From Rhizosphaericola sp047606825 (GTDB lineage: Bacteria; Bacteroidota; Bacteroidia; Chitinophagales; Chitinophagaceae), in contig JASGDY010000013.1 in assembly GCA_047606825.1 (NCBI GenBank), forward strand, positions 1-20,406: 20,406 nt of DNA, read 5' to 3'. The notes beneath the pieces were generated by a model. That model was not told the origin of the DNA and made no database searches. It was given only the letters and a program-made list of their open reading frames with translations. The translations under genes were made by a program, and so were the position numbers. Positions 15,343 through 20,406 of this stretch are shown piece after piece; the first letter of the stretch is position 1, and every line of letters starts with the position of its first letter.

Positions 15343-17766
15343 TTAAAACTTATATGTCAGCGTCACTCGGAAATTTCGCGGAGGCTCAGCCTGCCATGAA
15401 TAAACGCCCAAGTCATAGTTCGGCGCATTCCAATAACCTGTATAATAAGCTCCGGAATAGAGATATTTGTTGAGAATGTTGAACATATTGGCCGTGATGG
15501 AATATTTTTTATGCTGCCAGAAAATACCGCCGTCCAACTTGAAATAATCAGGGATGTTCTGTGCCGGTGCCTCTGGGTTATAATTCTGTATGGCACGGCC
15601 TACCAAATAGGTAAAGCCTGCATTCAGACCAAAACCTTTCAATGCACCTTCCTGAAAAGAGTAGTTAAGCCATGCGTTGGACGTGTGTTTGGCAAAACCG
15701 GGAACGACGTCGCCGACGTTCATGTCGGTTACGCCTTCCGCAACCTTGGTCACTTTGCTGTTGGTAAATGCGTAATTGGCAACGAGGTCAAGACCTTTCA
15801 CAATTTCTCCTTTAAGGTCAAATTCTATTCCTCTTACACGTTTCTGCCCTACGATGATACTGTAATTTTCTCCGGCGGCATTCGTTGGGTCAGATGTCAA
15901 TTCATTGTTTTTAGTTATTTGGTATATCGCCAATGTTGTATTCCATTTTCCATCGAACCAGTCTCTTTTTGCACCCAGTTCCATGTTGTTGCCGGTAATA
16001 GGTGCGGGCGTTTTGCCGCTTCTGAGTATACCCGACTGAGGAACAAATGCCTGGTCATAAACCGCATACACGGAAGTCGCCTGGTCAATGGAATAGCTAA
16101 GGCCTATCCTGGGCGAAAAGCGGCGCGCCTGATAAGGGTCGCCACCCCATTCATATTGTTTTACATAACTGTACCGTCCCGCAACAGTTAATCTCAATAC
16201 GTTTTTGAAAAAGCCCAGCTCGTCCTGTACATAGCCACTGGCATATTCTTGTCCGATCAGTCCTCCCGATGCTTTGGCACGCTCTTTAAGGCTGGTTGTC
16301 CTGTCAAAGTCAGGGAATCCGTTGGGGGGTGTTCCATAGTCCGGGTTATATACGTTGAACGGGTCGTCCTCCGTATCGAGGTTATGGGATTGTCCCCAGT
16401 CGGCTATATAGTCTTTCTTTCCGGCATCTATTCCGGCAAGTATCTTGTGCCTGACTTTGCCGGTCTGCACCGTTCCGTTCACAAAGGCCTGGCCCAGTTT
16501 CATCGTACTGTTGGCGTCCCAGATGCCGATGCTCCGGATGACATCTCCGTTGGTGCCAATATAGCTCGGCCACGCACTGGAGCCAATTTGGTTGTATTTG
16601 AAATAGGCTACCTGTGCGGTCAGCTTCCAGTTGTCGCTAAGTTCGTGTTGGAAGTTGAGGAAAAAGCTATGGTCGTTTATCTTTGTCTTTGGAAGGCCTG
16701 GCTGCATCAACGTAAAGTCCCTCGGCAACGTTGCATAACCTTCTGTCGAAAAGACATAGTATGAACCGACATCGGTCATTACGGCTTTCTGCCAGGTATA
16801 TTCCAATGTCAGCTTCGTTCTGTTGTTGAACCGATAGCTTAATACAGGGGCAATGCTGTATCGGTCATTATGTTCAAAAGGTCTGAACGAACCTTTTTTC
16901 TGTGCCGCTGCATTGACACGGAAAAGGAGCTTTCCGTCTTTTGTCAGTTTGCGGTCAATGTCCAATGTACCTCTGTAAAAATCAAAACTGCCGCCTGTGA
17001 AAGAAACCTCGCCTTTGTTTACGCCGGTTGGTTTTTTGGTAACGACATTATATAGCCCGCTCGGGTCTCCGTTGGCCAGCATGAAACCGGCAGGCCCTTT
17101 CACAAACTCGATCCTGTCCACAAAACTCATGTCCTCCGTCAATGGCCCCCAATAGGAAGCAACGACATTGAATCCGTTCCTGAAAGCCTGCACCTGCGAG
17201 CCCCGCATCTGTATATTGGTGTATAAGTCGCCCCAGTGTTCCAGACGTACTGCGCCGCTGACATTTCTAATCACCCCGTCGCTCATGCTTGTTATTTGTT
17301 GTTGCGCCAGTGCTGTGCCTGTCACCACCTCGATGTTTTGGGGGACTTCCAAAATATTGGACCCCAGACGCAGACTTGAAGACAAGGTGTTGGTATTGAT
17401 TTTGTTGCTTTGGCTTTTGACGATGACTTCTTCCAGCTCCTGCGCGTCAAACGGCAGTCGAATCGTTACTTTCACTGGTTGGTCGGACGTTACGCTGACC
17501 CGCTCCAGCACTTCGCTTTTTCCTTCTATCTGTATCGACAAAGAATAATCGCCGAAGGCTATTTTAGAAAATTCAAATTTTCCATATTCATCCGTTGCTG
17601 CTTTTGATTTGGTATTGACAAGATTGACGACAATCCCGGACTGGGCTTCTCTGCCATCTTTAGTCACGACCTTCCCTGTTATCTTGCCGTCGCGGGACTG
17701 TGCGACGGCTGTATTAACAATTAATACATGAAACATCAATACAAAACCTAAAAATATCTTCTTCAT
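15343..17766 (-). CDS. TonB-dependent siderophore receptor
   Basis: The predicted protein has 807 residues. The start at 17766 gives a standard signal peptide (MKKIFLGFVLMFHVLIVNTAVAQ-type, here cleaved near 22-23); an upstream ATG at 17784 overlaps the candidate promoter and is disfavoured. A carboxypeptidase-D-like domain (about 28-105) precedes the TonB-box region (ELEEVIVKS, 110-118). The plug domain includes VPQNIEVVTG, RNVSGAV, IQMRGSQ and EFVKGPAGFMLANGDPSGLYN, a set typical of ferric-siderophore receptors (FhuE/FoxA type). A barrel ending in FRVTLTYKF follows. It should import an iron-siderophore complex, but the ligand cannot be told. No clear Fur box is seen upstream. It is not obviously connected to the glucan locus. 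Confidence 0.93.
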   Translation of the reverse strand: MKKIFLGFVLMFHVLIVNTAVAQSRDGKITGKVVTKDGREAQSGIVVNLVNTKSKAATDEYGKFEFSKIAFGDYSLSIQIEGKSEVLERVSVTSDQPVKVTIRLPFDAQELEEVIVKSQSNKINTNTLSSSLRLGSNILEVPQNIEVVTGTALAQQQITSMSDGVIRNVSGAVRLEHWGDLYTNIQMRGSQVQAFRNGFNVVASYWGPLTEDMSFVDRIEFVKGPAGFMLANGDPSGLYNVVTKKPTGVNKGEVSFTGGSFDFYRGTLDIDRKLTKDGKLLFRVNAAAQKKGSFRPFEHNDRYSIAPVLSYRFNNRTKLTLEYTWQKAVMTDVGSYYVFSTEGYATLPRDFTLMQPGLPKTKINDHSFFLNFQHELSDNWKLTAQVAYFKYNQIGSSAWPSYIGTNGDVIRSIGIWDANSTMKLGQAFVNGTVQTGKVRHKILAGIDAGKKDYIADWGQSHNLDTEDDPFNVYNPDYGTPPNGFPDFDRTTSLKERAKASGGLIGQEYASGYVQDELGFFKNVLRLTVAGRYSYVKQYEWGGDPYQARRFSPRIGLSYSIDQATSVYAVYDQAFVPQSGILRSGKTPAPITGNNMELGAKRDWFDGKWNTTLAIYQITKNNELTSDPTNAAGENYSIIVGQKRVRGIEFDLKGEIVKGLDLVANYAFTNSKVTKVAEGVTDMNVGDVVPGFAKHTSNAWLNYSFQEGALKGFGLNAGFTYLVGRAIQNYNPEAPAQNIPDYFKLDGGIFWQHKKYSITANMFNILNKYLYSGAYYTGYWNAPNYDLGVYSWQAEPPRNFRVTLTYKF

Positions 17767-17781
17767 TTTGCAAATTTTTTG

Positions 17782-17789
17782 CAAAAGTA
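17782..17789 (-). promoter_or_regulatory. -7 promoter element for the siderophore receptor
   Basis: The minus strand reads TACTTTTG here, an exact TAnnTTTG. It lies about 15 bases upstream of the ATG at 17766 and would give a short leader of about 10 bases. It overlaps the alternative ATG at 17784, which argues for the shorter protein. Confidence 0.45.
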
Positions 17790-17893
17790 TTTACGGCTAC
17801 CGATTAGGGTTTACGAAATCGGGAATTTCTAAAAAGAATAATTTTTCCTATTGCGCAAACGGGTTAGCTGAAATTATATACGTAATGAAAAGT

Positions 17894-17926
17894 TTATCGT
17901 CAGCGCACATATTTATTGTGCGATAA
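17894..17926 (-). terminator. Weak hairpin terminator after the LON-domain gene
   Basis: Downstream of the LON gene stop the minus strand folds as TTATCGCACA with TGTGCG and, after a short bulge, CGATAA. A T-rich ACTTTTC tract follows the stem. The position and order fit a terminator, but the stem is broken by the bulge. Confidence 0.35.
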
Positions 17927-17933
17927 GTATCCA

Positions 17934-18569
17934 TTACAATTTATACAACGGATGGTTTTTAAAGTCGTTGCCTTGGGCGGCGCGGCGCAGCATGGACTGG
18001 ATATGTGTCAGGGTCGGAATCGTTTTCACGAGATGTCGCCGCAGGTATTCCAGGCGCTGGCTTTCCTGCATGAGTTCCAGGAGTTCGTATTCCTCGCGCA
18101 GGGAAAGCCCGGCGGTATGTGCAAAATCATAACTGCCTCGCTCCGTTTCCGGTTTGTCGAAATATGGTGTGAAGCTCACCAAATGGTGGAAGTCCTTGAG
18201 TAGTTGCGTCACTTTCCATGTTAGGGTTGGATTGGGTTGTCTGGAATTGTCTGGATAGGTAGCGATAGTACCGCCGTATAGTTTGTCTGGAATGTTTTTG
18301 AGGATTTCCAATGTTTTAAAAACCTCGTACCCTTTGACGACGATGTTCATGCGTCCGTCTGTCCATACTTCTGCCACTTCGGTGATGGAGACGCTGGTGC
18401 CCATTTCGGATGGTTGGCCGTTGATGACGGGGATGATGCCAAAAGGTTTGTTGTCGCCGTAACAGTCTGTGACGAGTTGCATGTGTTGCTCTTCCGCAAC
18501 ATGCAGACGATAGGTCTCGCCGGGATAAATTACCGTGTCGATGGGTAGTATCGGGATGAAGTTGGTCAT
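17934..18569 (-). CDS. Stand-alone LON substrate-binding domain protein
   Basis: The predicted protein has 211 residues. The start at 18569 (MTNFIPILPIDTVIYPGE) is chosen because upstream in-frame codons run through a short repeat and give an AT-rich nonsense N-terminus. The PF02190-type LON N-terminal fold covers the first half (FIPILPIDTVIYPGE, then KPFGIIPVING and VVKGYEVFKTLE). A helical second half ends near RRAAQGNDFKNHPLYKL. No ATPase or protease domain is present. Stand-alone proteins of this type are thought to bind peptides or act with proteases, but their exact role is unknown. It lies downstream of fmt on the same strand, about 110 bases away, with a repeat in between. Confidence 0.85.
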   Translation of the reverse strand: MTNFIPILPIDTVIYPGETYRLHVAEEQHMQLVTDCYGDNKPFGIIPVINGQPSEMGTSVSITEVAEVWTDGRMNIVVKGYEVFKTLEILKNIPDKLYGGTIATYPDNSRQPNPTLTWKVTQLLKDFHHLVSFTPYFDKPETERGSYDFAHTAGLSLREEYELLELMQESQRLEYLRRHLVKTIPTLTHIQSMLRRAAQGNDFKNHPLYKL

Positions 18570-18576
18570 AAAGGTT

Positions 18577-18681
18577 AATTTGAAGATTTGGCGATTTGAA
18601 AATTTGATAATCGCTTTTCTTGAGATGCTCCGGTTGTATTCGTACAATTACCAAATTGCCGAATTATCAAATTATCAAATC
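18577..18681. repeat. Imperfect inverted repeat built of ATTTG units
   Basis: The arm 18577-18613 has four ATTTG units spaced 8 bases apart. The arm 18645-18681 contains the same pattern in reverse complement and abuts the fmt stop codon. About 27 of 37 positions match, with a 31-base centre. It resembles the small ATTTG/CAAAT inverted repeats I recall from Bacteroidetes intergenic regions and could be a MITE-like element. Confidence 0.5.
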
Positions 18682-19606
18682 AAAGTTGATGTCCACGCAG
18701 ATAATCCTCTACGTTCATGCGTCGTTTCCCTTCGGGTTGTATTTCTGTTAGGAAAATATAGCCGTCATGTGCGGCGAACTTGATGTATTTTTTGCTGTCT
18801 GTCTTATATTGTCCGGGAGCGATGTCCGGTTGTGCTGTTTCTTTTTGCGCTTGGTATATTTTGAGAATCTTGCCGTTGAGCGTAGTGAATGCGCCTGGAT
18901 AGGGCGACAGTCCGCGTATGCGGTTGTAAATGTTAGCTGCCGTGTCGTCCCAGTTGATTTTGCAGTCCTCCGTGAATATTTTCGGGGCGCGTTTCAAATC
19001 GTCGGATTCCGTTTGCGGCAGACCATTTATCGTGCCGTTGGCTAAGCGTTCCACGGTTTCGACCAATGTTTTGGCGCCGAGTGCCATCATCGTGTCGTGC
19101 ACGGTGCCAGCATTGTCATTTTCGCCAATGGGCATGGTTGCCTGCAAGAGCATTTCGCCCGTGTCGATTTCATGTTGTAGCCGAAAAGTCGTCACGCCCG
19201 TCTGCGTGTCGCCGTTGATGACCGCCCAGTTGATGGGTGCCGCGCCGCGGTATTGGGGCAGGAGCGAGCCGTGTAGGTTGACGGTGCCGAGCGGCGGCAT
19301 GTTCCATACGATTTCCGGCAGCATCCGAAACGCCACGACGATTTGCAGGTCGGCTTTTAAGTCTTTGAGTTGTTGTATAAATTCGGGATTCCGTAGTTTT
19401 TCGGGTTGCAATACCGGAATCTGGTGTGCGACGGCGTATTGCTTGACGGCACTTTGGGAAAGTTTCATGCCGCGCCCTGCGGGTTTGTCCGGTGCGGTGA
19501 CGACGGCGACAATATGTGCGCCCGCCTGCAACAACGCCTCGAGCGAGGCCACCGCAAACTCGGGTGTCCCCATGAAAATAATCCTCAAATCCTGTATACG
19601 TTTCAT
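18680..19606 (-). CDS. fmt: Methionyl-tRNA formyltransferase
   Basis: The protein has 308 residues, close to the usual 310-320. It transfers a formyl group from 10-formyltetrahydrofolate to initiator Met-tRNA. The N-terminal catalytic domain begins with the family phrase RIIFMGTPEFAV. The active-site triad is Asn110 and His112 in NLHGSLLPQYRGAAP and Asp148 in EIDTGEM. The C-terminal tRNA-binding domain is marked by INWDDTAANIYNRIRGLSPYPGA. The start at 19606 is firm because TATATTTG, a perfect -7 promoter element, ends just 4 bases before it. The gene is co-directional with a small lipoprotein gene and the LON-domain gene. Confidence 0.97.
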   Translation of the reverse strand: MKRIQDLRIIFMGTPEFAVASLEALLQAGAHIVAVVTAPDKPAGRGMKLSQSAVKQYAVAHQIPVLQPEKLRNPEFIQQLKDLKADLQIVVAFRMLPEIVWNMPPLGTVNLHGSLLPQYRGAAPINWAVINGDTQTGVTTFRLQHEIDTGEMLLQATMPIGENDNAGTVHDTMMALGAKTLVETVERLANGTINGLPQTESDDLKRAPKIFTEDCKINWDDTAANIYNRIRGLSPYPGAFTTLNGKILKIYQAQKETAQPDIAPGQYKTDSKKYIKFAAHDGYIFLTEIQPEGKRRMNVEDYLRGHQL

Positions 19607-19611
19607 CCGGC

Positions 19612-19619
19612 AAATATAC
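19612..19619 (-). promoter_or_regulatory. -7 promoter element directly before fmt
   Basis: The minus strand reads TATATTTG, a perfect TAnnTTTG, then CCGG and the ATG. The 4-base spacing equals that of the BRO gene (14233-14240). It predicts a leaderless or nearly leaderless fmt mRNA. Confidence 0.55.
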
Positions 19620-19657
19620 GAGAAAGGAGGTGTGGCGTGTGGGGTTAGGCGTTACAA

Positions 19658-19681
19658 GTTGTTGGCGATGACACCAACAAC
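19658..19681. repeat. Short GTTGTTGG/CCAACAAC hairpin
   Basis: An 8-bp perfect stem (19658-19665 with 19674-19681) and an 8-base loop CGATGACA stand between the small lipoprotein gene and fmt. I recall hairpins of this sequence in other Bacteroidetes genomes, so it may be a dispersed element. No T-run follows on the minus strand. Confidence 0.4.
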
Positions 19682-19690
19682 CGCGAAGGA

Positions 19691-20089
19691 TTATTGCCTC
19701 CCTTTAAGATAATAATCGGAAAGGGTATGTCCTTTCCGACTCAATATAATACTGTCAACGACCTTGTTGTATGCCGAGAATTCTGGACGGATGACATCGA
19801 TTGCCGGGACAATCGTTACCTGCAAAGAATCTTTGCAATATTGGACGACGTTCCTGGATGGAAAGCCTAAGGACTGGAAATAGTATTTGAGTTGTTTTGT
19901 GTTATAGTCGTCCAACGCTTTTTGACGGAATGCGTCTATGGCTTTTTGTTGTTGTGTGTCTTTTGGTGGAAGTAGGGGCGATATTTTGGTCGTGTCCGCG
20001 GTATTGGTCGTTGAGTCTTTTGTCGCATTGTTGCAGGCAGTCGATAGCGAAAGGATGGCGGTTGCAACGACTATTTTGTGTAAGTACAT
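19691..20089 (-). CDS. Small lipoprotein of unknown function
   Basis: The protein has 132 residues and a clear lipoprotein signal (LSLSTAC, Cys19), followed by a Thr/Asn/Ser-rich linker and a basic helical segment (about 47-66, QQQKAIDAFRQKALDDYN). The C-terminal half (SLGFPSRNVVQYCKDSLQVT, then IIRPEFS-like and HTLSDYYLKGRQ) shows no family I recognise. It is likely anchored in a membrane and faces the periplasm or cell surface. It is on the same strand as fmt and 84 bases before it, but a promoter element of fmt's own lies in the gap, so an operon is doubtful. Confidence 0.75.
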   Translation of the reverse strand: MYLHKIVVATAILSLSTACNNATKDSTTNTADTTKISPLLPPKDTQQQKAIDAFRQKALDDYNTKQLKYYFQSLGFPSRNVVQYCKDSLQVTIVPAIDVIRPEFSAYNKVVDSIILSRKGHTLSDYYLKGRQ

Positions 20090-20206
20090 GGTGGGTGGTG
20101 CTTGTTTTTGATATAGATGCCGTCAGGAGTGTGTTTCCATATTGCTATGGTGCGAATATATAATACGATTTTGATTTATATTTTAGACCAAAAATCCATT
20201 TGTGCT

Positions 20207-20310
20207 GTTCGGGATTTGCAATCCCGAACGCTCATCCTTGCATTTGCAATGCACTGCTATTTGCGGATTGCAAATCCGCCGATACGGCTTCAGGATTACA
20301 AATCCTGAAG
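20207..20310. repeat. Cluster of four REP-like hairpins
   Basis: Four perfect short hairpins follow one another: 20207-20229 (10-bp stem), 20239-20253 (6), 20263-20279 (7) and 20288-20310 (10), each with a 3-base loop. Three share the core GGATT/AATCC and the second has CATT/AATG. The loops read TGC, TGC, GCA and ACA, so the first two face one way and the last two the other, as in BIME-type arrays. The remainder of the 317-base stretch after 20089 is AT-rich and holds only a possible gene end at 20359. Confidence 0.75.
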
Positions 20311-20358
20311 AGCGGAGTAATAAAAATTGATATTAGTAACTATAGAATGACAATAAGA

Positions 20359-20406
20359 TCAAGCTGTCCGTTTCTTTTCAGCATCAACAGAAGGATGGAA
20401 TATTCC
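20359..20406 (-). other. Possible 3' end of a minus-strand gene at the window edge
   Basis: From the right edge the minus strand reads GIFHPSVDAEKKRTA and then TGA. The composition fits a hydrophilic protein tail, but 15 codons are too few to judge. Confidence 0.2.

Noticed and set aside
18930..19712. Plus-strand open frame of 260 codons
   Set aside because: It lies antisense to fmt, which carries the active-site triad on the minus strand.
20207..20310. CRISPR array at the right end
   Set aside because: The units are self-complementary hairpins of unequal length with 8-10 base gaps, not direct repeats with 30-base spacers.

Overview
The window looks like a chromosomal piece of a Bacteroidetes bacterium, probably of the Chitinophagaceae type. 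The grounds are an adjacent SusC/SusD pair, lipoprotein signals of the Bacteroidetes kind, a SusR-like sensor-regulator, perfect copies of the TAnnTTTG promoter element just before several start codons, and several types of intergenic palindrome. No database search was possible, so the lineage is an inference.

Layout. 1-357 is an edge region with no confident gene, followed by a secreted double-LysM protein (358-1305, +) that ends at a strong hairpin terminator. 1412-10655 (all -) is a polysaccharide utilization locus. Read in the direction of transcription it is SusC, SusD, two tandem GH30 lipoproteins of the beta-1,6-glucanase type (likely GH30_3), and a GH30 enzyme of the glucosylceramidase/beta-glucosidase type (likely GH30_1). 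A membrane-spanning regulator with a beta-propeller sensor, Y_Y_Y domain and LuxR-type HTH (10869-13781, +) is transcribed divergently and is the obvious controller. All three enzymes belong to GH30, which points to a beta-1,6-linked glucan (as in fungal walls) as a likely substrate. That assignment rests on family knowledge and is not shown by the sequence.

13782-15342 is an unsettled segment. It holds the decayed remains of an M28 zinc peptidase, a short G/C/A-rich repeat, a BRO-N (phage antirepressor-like) gene and a 25-bp perfect inverted repeat. After it, all on the minus strand, come a TonB-dependent siderophore receptor (15343-17766), a stand-alone LON-domain protein (17934-18569), methionyl-tRNA formyltransferase fmt (18680-19606) and a small lipoprotein of unknown function (19691-20089). 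The right end (20090-20406) holds a cluster of four short hairpins of REP type and perhaps the last codons of another minus-strand gene.

How the genes work together (inference). The regulator senses a glycan breakdown product in the periplasm and switches on the SusC operon. The lipid-anchored GH30 enzymes cut the polymer, SusD and SusC bind and import oligosaccharides, and the periplasmic GH30_1 enzyme trims them. The other genes are housekeeping or accessory and have no evident link to the locus. I see no tRNA, rRNA, CRISPR array or complete insertion sequence.
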